From the NCBI RefSeq assembly GCF_038397745.1, contig NZ_CP151636.1, forward strand, positions 1,860,001 to 1,924,000: DNA of 64,000 nt. The letters run 5' to 3'. Within the stretch, counting starts at the first letter, position 1, and the number at the start of each line of letters is the position of its first letter. Below the pieces are notes generated by a model. The model had not been told where the DNA came from and made no database searches. It saw nothing but the letters and a program-made list of their open reading frames with translations. Shown in pieces: positions 8,230 through 16,755 of this stretch. The position numbers and the translations under genes are program-made. Origin of the DNA: Microbacterium sp. LWH11-1.2 (lineage in GTDB: Bacteria > Actinomycetota > Actinomycetes > Actinomycetales > Microbacteriaceae).

Positions 8230-8247
8230 CATCGAAGTGCTTCGATG
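8230..8247. promoter_or_regulatory. LacI-type operator, perfect 18-bp palindrome
   Basis: CATCGAAGTGCTTCGATG is two perfect 8-bp arms around TG, midway between the LacI start (8200) and the hydrolase start (8284). AAGTACTT at 8222-8229 adjoins it and may belong to the promoter or a second weak site. It is likely bound by the adjacent LacI protein. Confidence 0.72.
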
Positions 8248-8283
8248 CGCCCACAATGATCCTGACACCAAAGGAGGGGTCGC

Positions 8284-9306
8284 ATGAGGTTCACCAAAGC
8301 GCAGCTCGATTCGTCCGTCGTCGCCGTCGAGGCGCGGCTCGCCCCGCTGCAGAAGCCGCGCGGCAGGACCGCGCAGGACCGCCGCCGCGACGCGGAGGCG
8401 TTCGATGTGGTGATGACGAGAGAGCTCGGCATCGGCCCCGTCGACGTCGCGACCGAGGAGCACACCGTCCCCGTCGCGGGCCACCCCGACGCCCGGTTGC
8501 GCGTCTACTGGCCCACGCCCGATCGACCCGATCCCGTGATCGCCGACCGACTCCCCGTGCTCGTCTACTTCTTCGGCGGCGGGTTCGAGATCGCCGGCAT
8601 CGACTGGGTCTGGTGGGATGCGGCGTTCAGAGAGCGCGCCCGCGACGCCGGGATCATCGTGGTCGCCGGCGAGTACTCGCATGCGCCGGAGGTGAAGTAT
8701 CCTGCGCAGCCGGAGCAATGCTGGTCGGTGTTCGAGTGGGCGGCCGCCCATGCCGCCGAGCTCGGCGGCGATCCCGAGAAGCTGGCGCTCGGCGGAGCAT
8801 CCGCCGGCGGCAATCTCGCCGCCGCGACGGCGCTCATGAACCGCGATCGTGCCGACCGGCCCGTGCGCCTGCAGCTGCTCGAGATGCCGCTCCTCGACAT
8901 GACCATGAAGCACCTCGACCTCGAGGACCAGTCCGCCATCGTGCCCAAGCCGTTCTTCCGTCGGATGGCGGGCATGATCGTCGACCAGTACCTGGGTCGA
9001 CGCAGGGCGACGCGGCTCGAGCCCTACGCCTCGCCCCTGCTCGCCCCGTCGCTCGCGGGGCTGCCGCCCGCGGTCATCTACACCGCGGAGCTCGATGCGC
9101 TCCGCGGCGACGGCGAGGCCTATGCGCGCGCGCTGAGCGCGGCCGGTGTTCCCGTGACGTGCCTGCGGCTCATCGGGCAGAACCACGGCTCGGGCAGCTA
9201 CCGCGGCCACGTGCCGGCGGCAGACCACCTTCACCGCGACATCGTCGCCACCCTGCGGACGCTCCACGACGAACCGGCGCACTCTGCGCGGAAGGCGGCA
9301 TCATGA
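8284..9306 (+). CDS. Alpha/beta-hydrolase, hormone-sensitive-lipase type
   Basis: 340 aa. The oxyanion-hole region reads YFFGGGFE, a variant of the usual HGGG, and the nucleophile elbow is GGASAGGN. A late Asp near ELDALRGDGE and a His in the QNHGSG stretch complete a plausible triad. Such proteins hydrolyse esters or carbamates, or form acyl-enzyme lactonases; the substrate is not evident. AAAGGAGG precedes the start. It overlaps the second hydrolase by ATGA, so the two are translated together. Confidence 0.87.
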   Translation: MRFTKAQLDSSVVAVEARLAPLQKPRGRTAQDRRRDAEAFDVVMTRELGIGPVDVATEEHTVPVAGHPDARLRVYWPTPDRPDPVIADRLPVLVYFFGGGFEIAGIDWVWWDAAFRERARDAGIIVVAGEYSHAPEVKYPAQPEQCWSVFEWAAAHAAELGGDPEKLALGGASAGGNLAAATALMNRDRADRPVRLQLLEMPLLDMTMKHLDLEDQSAIVPKPFFRRMAGMIVDQYLGRRRATRLEPYASPLLAPSLAGLPPAVIYTAELDALRGDGEAYARALSAAGVPVTCLRLIGQNHGSGSYRGHVPAADHLHRDIVATLRTLHDEPAHSARKAAS

Positions 9307-10295
9307 CCACGCTCACGGACATCGATCTCGACGCCGGCATCCGGCGGTGGATCGCCCGCCTCGAAGAGCTCTCGCCCGGGATCCCCGGCATCGACAGCCC
9401 CGACCCGACGGTGCAGCGCGCGGCGGCGCGAGTGCTGTCCGACCTGCTCGCCGTCGACTTCACCCTCCCGATCCCCGAGGGCGTCTCGATCGACGACGTC
9501 GAGATCGCGGGTCCCGCCGGGCCGCTGCGGATGCGACGCTATCGCCCGGATGCCGTGCCGGATGCCGCGCCCACGCAGCTCTGGCTGCACGGCGGCGGCT
9601 TCTACGCCGGCACGATCGACGAGATCCTCAACGACCGGCTCTGCGCGCGCCGCGCCCTCGAGAGCGGCGTGCAGCTCCTCTCCCTCGAATACCGGCTCGC
9701 CCCCGAGCATCCGTATCCCGCCCCTGTGCTCGACGCCGTCGCCGCGCTCGACGCGCTCGCCGCCGACCCGCAGAGGTTCGCCGTCGACCCCGAGCGCCTC
9801 GGCGTCGGCGGCAACTCCGCCGGCGCGGCGATCGCGGCGAGCACGGCTCTGCGTCTGCGCGATCTGGGCGGTGTCCGCCTCGTGCACGTCGACCTGGAGG
9901 TGCCGCCGCTCGCGATGCACCGGGTGGGGCGATCGGCGGAGGACTATGCGATCGGGTTCGGCCTCGATCAGCTCGAGCAGATCGTCGGCATGTACACCGG
10001 GCCCGACGGCCCCGCCGACGCACGCATCTCGCCGCTCGATGCGGACGATCTGCGGGGTCTCCCGTCGACCCTCGTCATGGCCGGCGAGCACGACCCGTTG
10101 CGCGACTCCGGCGTCCTCTACGCCGAGCGTCTGCAGGAGGCCGGCGTGCCCGTCGAGCTCCACATCGGCGCCGGCCACCTGCACGGCACACCCGGTCTCA
10201 CCGCCGCATTCGACGGCGCGCGCGCGTGGCAGGAGCTCCACGCCCGCCACCTCGCATCCGCCTATGGCACCATTCCCGTCCGGTCCGCCGGCTGA
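9303..10295 (+). CDS. Alpha/beta-hydrolase (HSL/esterase family), second copy
   Basis: 330 aa. Canonical LHGGGFYAGT oxyanion hole, nucleophile elbow GGNSAGAA, triad Asp in AGEHDPLRDSG and His in GAGHLHGT. It keeps the HGGG motif that its upstream neighbour has lost, so the two probably act on different substrates or steps. Cytoplasmic, with no signal peptide. Middle gene of the LacI-controlled operon, followed 25 bases later by the permease. Confidence 0.9.
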   Translation: MTTLTDIDLDAGIRRWIARLEELSPGIPGIDSPDPTVQRAAARVLSDLLAVDFTLPIPEGVSIDDVEIAGPAGPLRMRRYRPDAVPDAAPTQLWLHGGGFYAGTIDEILNDRLCARRALESGVQLLSLEYRLAPEHPYPAPVLDAVAALDALAADPQRFAVDPERLGVGGNSAGAAIAASTALRLRDLGGVRLVHVDLEVPPLAMHRVGRSAEDYAIGFGLDQLEQIVGMYTGPDGPADARISPLDADDLRGLPSTLVMAGEHDPLRDSGVLYAERLQEAGVPVELHIGAGHLHGTPGLTAAFDGARAWQELHARHLASAYGTIPVRSAG

Positions 10296-10320
10296 ACGAC
10301 CCACCCTCGAGGAGACGATG

Positions 10321-11598
10321 ATGTCCCAGACCACACTCGACCCGATCGGCGCCCTCGGCCCCGATGCCGTTCCCGGATCGACGCAGCCGCGCGGCTTCCT
10401 GTTCACCTTCGTCGCCGCATGGTTCGGGCTGAGTCTGGTGCTCAGCACGCTCATGGGCGCGTCGATCCCGAAGGTGTTCGCCTTCCTGGACGACGCGACC
10501 AAGGGGGTGAACCTGTCGATCGTCGCCGCGGTCGGCGGTGTCGTGGTGATCGTCATCACGCCCCTGTTCGGCCGACTCAGCGACCGCACGATGTCGCGGC
10601 TCGGCAAGCGCCGCCCGTGGATCCTCGGCGGAGCCCTGGGCGGCATGGTCGGCGTCGTCCTCCTCGCGTTCTCGACCGAGCTCTGGCAGGTCATCGTCGG
10701 CTGGGCGATCGTGCAGACCGGGTTCGGGGCGACGAACGCCGCGGTGCACGCGCTGCTCGCGGACCAGATCCGGATGAGCATCCGCGCGCGGGTCTCCGCC
10801 GCCGCCAGTGCCGCCAACGCGATCGCCCTGATCTTCGGGTCGCTGCTGATCGCGGGGCTGCCCAACGAGCAGCAGTGGACGTGGTTCCTCGTGCCCGGCG
10901 CGATCGGCGCGATCTTCAGCGTGCTCCTCTTCTTCCGCCTGCACGACATCGTGCGCACCGAGAAGCCGGCGCCCTGGAGCTGGGCGGACGTGGTGTCGAC
11001 CTACTGGCTCAACCCGCTGCGGTACCGCGACTTCTTCTGGGCCTGGGCCTGCCGCCTGTTCGTGACGATGTCGATCCTCACGGTGTCGACCTATCTGCTG
11101 TTCTTCATCATCGATCGGCTCGGCGTGCCGAAGGAGCAGGCATCCGGCGTCTTCGCCACGGTGCTCATCGCCTTCACGCTCACCAGCATCCTCACCACCG
11201 TCGTGTTCGGCTGGATCTCCGACCGGACGGGCCGGCGCAAGGCGATCGTCTGGGTGTCGGCGCTGCTGTCCGCCGGAGGGCTCATCATCGCCGCACTGTC
11301 TCCGGATCTCACGACCTTCCTGATCGCGATGGCTCTCGTCGGCGGGGCGCAGGGCGCGTTCGTCTCGGTCGACATCGCGATGATGACCGAGGTGCTGCCG
11401 ACCTTCGATGAGGCGGGCAAAGACCTCGGCATCGTCTCGCTGTCGTTCCAGGTGCCGCAGGTGCTGGTCCCGGTGCTCGCGATCCCCCTGCTGGCGATCG
11501 GCGGGTCGGGGGAGAACTACGCGGCCCTCTTCATCGCCGCGATCGTGTTCGGCGTGCTCGGCGGGCTGTCGGTGCTGCCGATCAGGAGCGTCAAGTAG
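10321..11598 (+). CDS. MFS transporter
   Basis: 425 aa with about 12 transmembrane helices. Cytoplasmic loop 2-3 reads GRLSDRTMSRLGKRRPWI, and its counterpart in the second half is GWISDRTGRRKA. The first motif resembles GPH-like and sugar/glycoside MFS proteins. Two ATGs are adjacent (10318 and 10321); GAGGAGA is better spaced for 10321. It presumably imports the ester or glycoside handled by the two hydrolases. A terminator follows. Confidence 0.9.
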   Translation: MSQTTLDPIGALGPDAVPGSTQPRGFLFTFVAAWFGLSLVLSTLMGASIPKVFAFLDDATKGVNLSIVAAVGGVVVIVITPLFGRLSDRTMSRLGKRRPWILGGALGGMVGVVLLAFSTELWQVIVGWAIVQTGFGATNAAVHALLADQIRMSIRARVSAAASAANAIALIFGSLLIAGLPNEQQWTWFLVPGAIGAIFSVLLFFRLHDIVRTEKPAPWSWADVVSTYWLNPLRYRDFFWAWACRLFVTMSILTVSTYLLFFIIDRLGVPKEQASGVFATVLIAFTLTSILTTVVFGWISDRTGRRKAIVWVSALLSAGGLIIAALSPDLTTFLIAMALVGGAQGAFVSVDIAMMTEVLPTFDEAGKDLGIVSLSFQVPQVLVPVLAIPLLAIGGSGENYAALFIAAIVFGVLGGLSVLPIRSVK

Positions 11599-11607
11599 GA
11601 GTCGAGA

Positions 11608-11644
11608 GCCGCGGGCCCGCCGATCCGGTGGGTTCGCGGCTTTT
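11608..11644 (+). terminator. Rho-independent terminator after the MFS gene
   Basis: A 14-bp stem (GCCGCGGGCCCGCC paired with GGTGGGTTCGCGGC, including G-T wobbles), loop GATCC, then TTTT. It separates the LacI operon from the carbohydrate cluster. Confidence 0.75.
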
Positions 11645-11655
11645 CCCGACCCATC

Positions 11656-11696
11656 GAAAGCAATTTCCGCGCACCTCTCGACAAAACAGAAATTTC
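11656..11696. promoter_or_regulatory. A/T-rich palindromes upstream of the sugar ABC operon (site A)
   Basis: GAAAGCAATTTC at 11656-11667 and GAAATTTC at 11689-11696 are islands of A/T in G+C-rich DNA, overlapping the promoter spacer. Similar motifs occur at the other transcription-unit starts of the cluster and may bind the RpiR protein encoded at 19460. Confidence 0.45.
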
Positions 11697-11705
11697 CGGT
11701 AGAGT
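11678..11705 (+). promoter_or_regulatory. Putative promoter of the sugar ABC operon
   Basis: TCGACA (11678-11683), 16-base spacer, TAGAGT (11700-11705). The GAAATTTC palindrome lies in the spacer. A 46-base leader then carries a GAGAGGAAA Shine-Dalgarno before the ATG at 11752. Confidence 0.5.
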
Positions 11706-11751
11706 CGCCACGTCGGTAATCATTTCTCACTTTTCGTGTCGAGAGGAAATC

Positions 11752-12786
11752 ATGCACGCACGAACTCGCAGCATCGTCGCTGCGGCAGCGGCCGGAGCGA
11801 TGGCGCTCGTCGGCCTCAGCGGCTGCGCCGCCTCCGCAGGATCCGACGAACCCCTCGTGGGGCTCGTCATCAAGACGCAGGACAACCCCTTCTACGTCAA
11901 GATGACGGAAGGGGCCAAGGACGAGGCGGAAGCCCTCGGACTCAATCTGCAGGTCGCCAGCGGCGACGGGCAGAGCGACGTCGACTCGCAGATCAAGGCC
12001 ATCGAGAACTTCACGGCGCAGGGCGCCAAGGCGATCCTCGTCACACCCGCCGGCGACGGGATCATCCCCGCCGTCAAGAAGGCGCAGGAGGCTGGCGTCG
12101 TCGTGTTCGCGATGGACTCGCCGCTCGGTGCGGACTCCGGCATCGACGGCACGTTCGCGACCGACAACTACCTCGCGGGCGTGCTCGTCGGCGAGTGGGC
12201 CAAGGCCGCACTCGGCGACACCGAGCCCCGGGTCGCCACGCTCGACCTCAGCACCGATCAGATCCCCGTCGACGTGGCCCGCAACCAGGGCTTCCTCGAG
12301 GGCTTCGGCATCGAGCTCGGCGATCCGTCGAAGATGTGGGACGAGACCGATCCGCGACTGATCGGGCACGAGGTGACCGACGCCAACGAAGCGGGCGGGC
12401 GCACCGGCATGGAGAAGCTCCTGCAGAAGGATCCGACCATCAACCTCGTCTACACGATCAACGAGCCCACGGCCGCAGGCGCCTATCAGGCCGTCGTCGC
12501 CGCGGGGCTCGAGGACCAGATCACGATCGTCTCGGTCGACGGCGGATGCCCCGGCGTGACCAACGTGCAGAAGGGCATCATCGCCGCGACCTCGATGCAG
12601 TTCCCGCTCGAGATGGCGAAGCAGGCCCTGCAGGCCGTCGAGGACTACCTGGCCGACGGCACCAAGCCGAAGAACAGCGACGGCCTCGACTTCACCAACA
12701 CCGGAGTCACGCTCGTGACCGACCAGCCGCAGGACGGCGTCGAATCCGAGGACACGACGTTCGGACTGGAGCAGTGCTGGGGCTGA
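11752..12786 (+). CDS. Sugar ABC transporter substrate-binding lipoprotein (RbsB/FrcB-like)
   Basis: 344 aa. Signal peptide with lipobox LSGC, Cys25. The mature protein is a type I periplasmic-binding fold: VGLVIKTQDNPFYVKM start, then the repeated NFTAQGAKAILVTPAGDG and SVDGGCPGV elements that line the sugar pocket. The family binds ribose, fructose, xylose, polyols or inositol. First gene of the operon and, by the hairpin after it, probably the most abundant product. Confidence 0.92.
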   Translation: MHARTRSIVAAAAAGAMALVGLSGCAASAGSDEPLVGLVIKTQDNPFYVKMTEGAKDEAEALGLNLQVASGDGQSDVDSQIKAIENFTAQGAKAILVTPAGDGIIPAVKKAQEAGVVVFAMDSPLGADSGIDGTFATDNYLAGVLVGEWAKAALGDTEPRVATLDLSTDQIPVDVARNQGFLEGFGIELGDPSKMWDETDPRLIGHEVTDANEAGGRTGMEKLLQKDPTINLVYTINEPTAAGAYQAVVAAGLEDQITIVSVDGGCPGVTNVQKGIIAATSMQFPLEMAKQALQAVEDYLADGTKPKNSDGLDFTNTGVTLVTDQPQDGVESEDTTFGLEQCWG

Positions 12787-12808
12787 GTCGCCCCGCTGCC
12801 TCCCTACC

Positions 12809-12844
12809 GGGTGAGGGTCGGCTCTTGCCGACCGGCCCTCACCC
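12809..12844 (+). other. Intergenic mRNA hairpin after the binding-protein gene
   Basis: GGGTGAGGGTCGGC pairs with GCCGACC and CCCTCACCC around loop TCTT, with a two-base bulge. No T-run follows, so a stabilising or attenuating hairpin that raises binding-protein mRNA over the permease is more likely than full termination. Confidence 0.6.
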
Positions 12845-12878
12845 TCCTCCTCCATACAACGACGTAGGAAAGCCCATC

Positions 12879-13952
12879 ATGAACCGAAGCGCCACCGATC
12901 TCCCGGATGACGAGCGACCGAGCACCGTCACCGCCGGATTCTCGATGGGACTGGTCGAGATCGACCAGGGAGCCCGTCTCAGCCCTCTCCAGTGGATCGA
13001 ACGACGGATGCTGTCGCGCCCGCTGATCGGTCCCGTCGCGGTGCTCATCATCGCGCTGATCGTCTTCTCGATCGTGTCGCCGAACTTCGGCACGCTCCAG
13101 AACTTCTCCCTGATCCTGCAGCAGGTGCAGGTGATCGCGATGCTCGGCATCGCGCAGACCCTCATCATCCTCACCGCAGGGATCGACCTCTCCGTCGCGG
13201 CGGTCATGCTGCTGTCGCAGGTCGCCATGGGTCGTTTCGCCGTCTCGGTCGGACTCCCTGTCGAGATCTCGCTCGTGCTCGGCATCGTCGTCGGCATCGC
13301 CTGCGGGGCGATCAACGGCTTCATCGTGACGAAGCTCAACATCCCGCCGTTCATCGCGACCCTCGGCACCCTGAGCATCTTCTACGCGCTGAACATCTTC
13401 ATCTCCGACGGGGAGAGCGTGCCGTACGCCGACGTGCCCCCGCTGTTCAACTGGCTCGGAACGGGCTTCCGCGTGTTCGGCACGACGTTCACCTTCGGCC
13501 AGGTGCTCACGATCCTCATGTTCATCCTGTTCGCCTACATCCTGCGCAACACCGCCTGGGGCACGCACATCTACGCCGTGGGCGACAACCTCGAGGCCGC
13601 GCGCCTCAGCGGCATCCGCGTCAACCGCGTGCTCATGTCGGTGTACGTGGTGGCCGGTCTCATCATCGGCGTCACCGCCTGGCTGCTCATCGGGCGCATC
13701 GGCTCGATCTCGCCCACCGCGGGCGCCGCCTACAACCTCGCGTCGATCACCGCGGTGGTCATCGGCGGCACGAGCCTCTTCGGCGGGCGCGGACGGATCA
13801 TGGGCACGCTGCTCGGATCCCTCATCGTCGGCGTCTTCTCCAGCGGACTGTCCCTCGCAGGATTCGACAGCCTCTGGCAGGAGTTCACCATCGGCCTCCT
13901 CATCATCGGCGCGGTCGCCGTCGACCAGCGCCTCCGCAAGATCGGACGTTGA
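12879..13952 (+). CDS. Sugar ABC transporter permease (RbsC/FrcC-like)
   Basis: 357 aa with eight to ten hydrophobic helices. It carries the RbsC-family stretches ILTAGIDLSVAAVM, VTKLNIPPFIATLGTL and AYNLASITAVVIGGTSLFGG. An unusually long, hydrophilic N-terminus of about 45 residues precedes the first helix. GTAGGAAAG precedes the ATG. Two bases before the ATPase gene. Confidence 0.92.
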   Translation: MNRSATDLPDDERPSTVTAGFSMGLVEIDQGARLSPLQWIERRMLSRPLIGPVAVLIIALIVFSIVSPNFGTLQNFSLILQQVQVIAMLGIAQTLIILTAGIDLSVAAVMLLSQVAMGRFAVSVGLPVEISLVLGIVVGIACGAINGFIVTKLNIPPFIATLGTLSIFYALNIFISDGESVPYADVPPLFNWLGTGFRVFGTTFTFGQVLTILMFILFAYILRNTAWGTHIYAVGDNLEAARLSGIRVNRVLMSVYVVAGLIIGVTAWLLIGRIGSISPTAGAAYNLASITAVVIGGTSLFGGRGRIMGTLLGSLIVGVFSSGLSLAGFDSLWQEFTIGLLIIGAVAVDQRLRKIGR

Positions 13953-13954
13953 CC

Positions 13955-14761
13955 ATGACCACCGGAACCCAGACCCCGCGCTCCACCGACCTGGTGCTCG
14001 AAGCGCGCGGCATCGTGAAGCGCTACGGACGCGTCGTCGCCCTCGACCAGACGGACTTCGAGATCCGTCAGGGGGAGGTGCTCGCCGTGATCGGCGACAA
14101 CGGCGCCGGCAAGTCCTCACTGATCCAATGCCTGTCGGGCGCCGTGCAGCCCGACGAGGGCGAGCTGCTGGTGAGCGGGGAGCCCACGACGCTGAGGACG
14201 CCGGTCGACGCTCGCCGGCTCGGAATCGAGACCGTCTTCCAGAGCCTCGCCGTCTCGCCGGCGCTCGACATCGCCAGCAACATCTTCCTCGGCCGGGAGC
14301 TGCGCCGCCCCGGCATCGCCGGCTCCGTGTTCCGCATGCTCGACAAGAAGCGGATGCGGGCGGAGTCGCTCGAGGTGATGTCGCAGCTCGGGCTGCAGAC
14401 GCTCCAGAACATCGGCCAGTCGGTCGAGACCCTCTCCGGCGGTCAGCGTCAGGGCGTCGCTGTGGCGCGTGCCGCGGCCTTCGGCTCGAAGGTCGTCATC
14501 CTCGACGAGCCGACCGCGGCCCTCGGCGTCAAGGAGTCGGGGCGCGTCGTCAAGCTCATCAAGGACATCAACGCCCGCGGCATCCCGGTCATCCTGATCA
14601 GCCACAACATGCCGCAGATCTTCGAGGTCGCCGACCGCATCCACATCCAGCGTCTCGGAAAGCGCATCGCGCTCGTCGAGACGTCGCAGATCGACATGGC
14701 GGGTGCCGTGGCGCTGATGGTCGGTGCGAAGACCCCCGAGCAGCTCGGGCTCGCCTCATGA
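13955..14761 (+). CDS. Sugar ABC transporter ATPase, single domain (FrcA-like)
   Basis: 268 aa with one ATPase domain, unlike the fused double RbsA. Walker A GDNGAGKSS, Q-loop VFQSLAVSP, signature LSGGQRQGVAVARA, Walker B VVILDEPTAAL, switch His in LISHN. The order and sequence closely follow my recollection of FrcA from the rhizobial fructose/mannose/ribose importer. Energises uptake with the preceding permease and binding protein. Confidence 0.93.
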   Translation: MTTGTQTPRSTDLVLEARGIVKRYGRVVALDQTDFEIRQGEVLAVIGDNGAGKSSLIQCLSGAVQPDEGELLVSGEPTTLRTPVDARRLGIETVFQSLAVSPALDIASNIFLGRELRRPGIAGSVFRMLDKKRMRAESLEVMSQLGLQTLQNIGQSVETLSGGQRQGVAVARAAAFGSKVVILDEPTAALGVKESGRVVKLIKDINARGIPVILISHNMPQIFEVADRIHIQRLGKRIALVETSQIDMAGAVALMVGAKTPEQLGLAS

Positions 14762-14808
14762 GCCCGCAGCAGGACCCCGCAGACAATCTTCAAGAAAGGA
14801 GCACCCGC

Positions 14809-15645
14809 ATGGTGCCCAACTACCTCCCCGCGCCCGGCACGGCCCTCGACGGCAAGGTGGCGCTCATCACCGGCGCCGCCTCCGGGATCGGCGAAGCGGT
14901 CGCCCGCATCTACGCCGCCAACGGATGTCGCGTCGCCCTGATCGACATCGACGCGGCCCGCCTCGAAGAGGTCGCCGCCGACATCGCGGAACGCGGCGGC
15001 GAGGTGCTCTCCCTCGTCGGGAACGTCGTGGAGGAGGACGAGGTGCGCGCGTTCTTCGCCGCGACCGTGGCCCGCTGGGGCCGGATCGACCTCGTCATCA
15101 ACAGCGCCGGCCGGGACTCCCTCGCACCGCCCGTCACCCAGGTGACGCTCGAGGAGTGGAACAAGACGATCGGGCCGAACCTCACCGGCGTCTTCCTCTG
15201 CTGCCGCGAGGCCTTCCTCGTCATGGATGGCCAGGAGACGGGCGGGCGCATCATCAACATGGGCTCCTCCTCGACCAAGGTCGCCTCGGGGCCGGGGCAC
15301 AGCCCGTACCGCGCCTCGAAGCACGGCATGCTCGGATTCTCGAAGAACATCCTGATCGAGGGCATGCACAAGAACATCGGCGTCACGGTCCTGAACCCCT
15401 CGCACGTGCGCACGCCGATGACCGAGATCATCGACAAGGGCCTGTACGACGGCGACCTGCCCGCCTACACCGACGGGTGGCTCGACGAGAAGGAGATCGA
15501 GGAGGGCCTCTCGGCCAGCTGCATCGATGTCGGGAACGTCGCGGAGGCCGCGCTCTACATCGGGACGCGCACGCCGGACGTGACCATCCCCACCTTCTCG
15601 CTGTACCCGACGCACAAGGTGCTGCGGTACGGCATGGAGGTCTAG
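14809..15645 (+). CDS. SDR family NAD(P)-dependent oxidoreductase
   Basis: 278 aa. Rossmann start VALITGAASGIGEAVA, NNAG variant NSAGRD, catalytic Ser in MGSSSTK and YRASKHG with Tyr and Lys. Probably oxidises a polyol or sugar alcohol hydroxyl. An in-frame ATG at 14758 overlaps the ATPase stop, but AAGAAAGGAG seven bases before 14809 favours the shorter form. It lacks the usual C-terminal DGG tail and ends in a longer FSLYPTHK tail. Confidence 0.9.
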   Translation: MVPNYLPAPGTALDGKVALITGAASGIGEAVARIYAANGCRVALIDIDAARLEEVAADIAERGGEVLSLVGNVVEEDEVRAFFAATVARWGRIDLVINSAGRDSLAPPVTQVTLEEWNKTIGPNLTGVFLCCREAFLVMDGQETGGRIINMGSSSTKVASGPGHSPYRASKHGMLGFSKNILIEGMHKNIGVTVLNPSHVRTPMTEIIDKGLYDGDLPAYTDGWLDEKEIEEGLSASCIDVGNVAEAALYIGTRTPDVTIPTFSLYPTHKVLRYGMEV

Positions 15646-15651
15646 GCGATC

Positions 15652-16755
15652 GTGAAGGCTGCAGTTCTGCGCGGCATCCGCGACATCGCCGTCCTCGATG
15701 TGCCCGTGCCGGAGCCCGTCGGCGTCGACTCGGTCCTCGTGCGGATCGGGGCGGTGGGCGTCTGCGGGTCCGACGTCCTCCGCTTCGGCATCGGCAAGGG
15801 ATACGGCTTCCCGCGGGTGCTCGGCCACGAGATGTCGGGCACCCTGGTCGAGGACTCCCCGTCGGGAGTGCTCAAGGCCGGCGATCGCGTCGCGATCTTC
15901 CCGTGCATCCCCGAGCCCTCGGACCCGATGAGCGAGATCGGCGAGTACGCGCTCGCCGATCGCTACGACTACTTCGGCTCCCGGCGCGACGGCGGACTCG
16001 AGGAGTATCTGCGGGTGCCCGAGCGCAACCTGATCCCACTGCGTCCCGGCACCTCTCTGATCGACGGTGCGATGGTGGAGCCGGCGGGGGTGGCCCTGCA
16101 TGCCGTCCGCAAGGCCGTGGTCCCCCCGAACGCGACGGCGCTCGTCATCGGCGCAGGGCCGATCGGCATCCTCGCCGCGCAGTGGCTGCGCATCCTCGGC
16201 GTCGTGCGCGTGCTCGTGGCGGATGTCGATGCGCGCAAGCGCGAGATCGCCGAGAGCCTCGGCTTCGAGACGCTCGACGCGTCGACGGCGCCGTCCGACG
16301 AGCTCGCGACGGCGGCGACCGCCGGCCGCGGCGTCGACATCGCCGTCGAGGCCTCCGGTATCTCCGTGACGTTCCTCCAGGCGATCCGCGCGGCGGCGCA
16401 CCGCGGACAGGTCGTCCTGCTCGGCGACCTCGCCGACGACGTCGCACTGCCGAAGGAGCTCGTCTCCCGCGTGCTGCGCCGGGAGCTCGTGCTGCGCGGA
16501 ACATGGAACGCCGTCATCACGCCCCGGGTGACGAACGACTGGGAGATGGTGGTGGCCTGCCTCGGCCGGTCGCTCATCGTCGACGGGCTCGTGAGCCACG
16601 TCGAGCGCATCGACGACGCGCAGGAGGTCTTCACCCGCCTCGCCGACCGCGGAGCATGGTCGAACAAGACGATCTTCGCGGTCTCCGACGAGGCCGTCGC
16701 CGAGGCGGACGCCGCACTCAGCGGATCCCTCTCCGCACGATTGGCGCGGCGATGA
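15652..16755 (+). CDS. Zinc-type (MDR) dehydrogenase, galactitol-1-phosphate dehydrogenase-like
   Basis: 367 aa, GTG start. MDR fold with catalytic zinc Cys in GVCGSDV, the GHEMSG His-Glu pair and Rossmann VIGAGPIG. YDYFGSRRDGG is close to the corresponding motif of GatD, which oxidises galactitol 1-phosphate to tagatose 6-phosphate. The four cysteines of the structural zinc lobe are missing; one FPC remains. The C-terminus has an extra Ala-rich tail of about 25 residues. Overlaps the next MDR by ATGA. Confidence 0.87.
   Translation: MKAAVLRGIRDIAVLDVPVPEPVGVDSVLVRIGAVGVCGSDVLRFGIGKGYGFPRVLGHEMSGTLVEDSPSGVLKAGDRVAIFPCIPEPSDPMSEIGEYALADRYDYFGSRRDGGLEEYLRVPERNLIPLRPGTSLIDGAMVEPAGVALHAVRKAVVPPNATALVIGAGPIGILAAQWLRILGVVRVLVADVDARKREIAESLGFETLDASTAPSDELATAATAGRGVDIAVEASGISVTFLQAIRAAAHRGQVVLLGDLADDVALPKELVSRVLRRELVLRGTWNAVITPRVTNDWEMVVACLGRSLIVDGLVSHVERIDDAQEVFTRLADRGAWSNKTIFAVSDEAVAEADAALSGSLSARLARR

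Noticed and set aside
10198..12855. Very long (885-codon) minus-strand open frame
   Set aside because: Shadow of the MFS and binding-protein genes; Arg/Asp/Glu-biased, no domains, crosses a terminator and promoter.
14449..16599. 716-codon minus-strand open frame
   Set aside because: Shadow of the ABC ATPase, SDR and MDR genes, which carry clear catalytic motifs.
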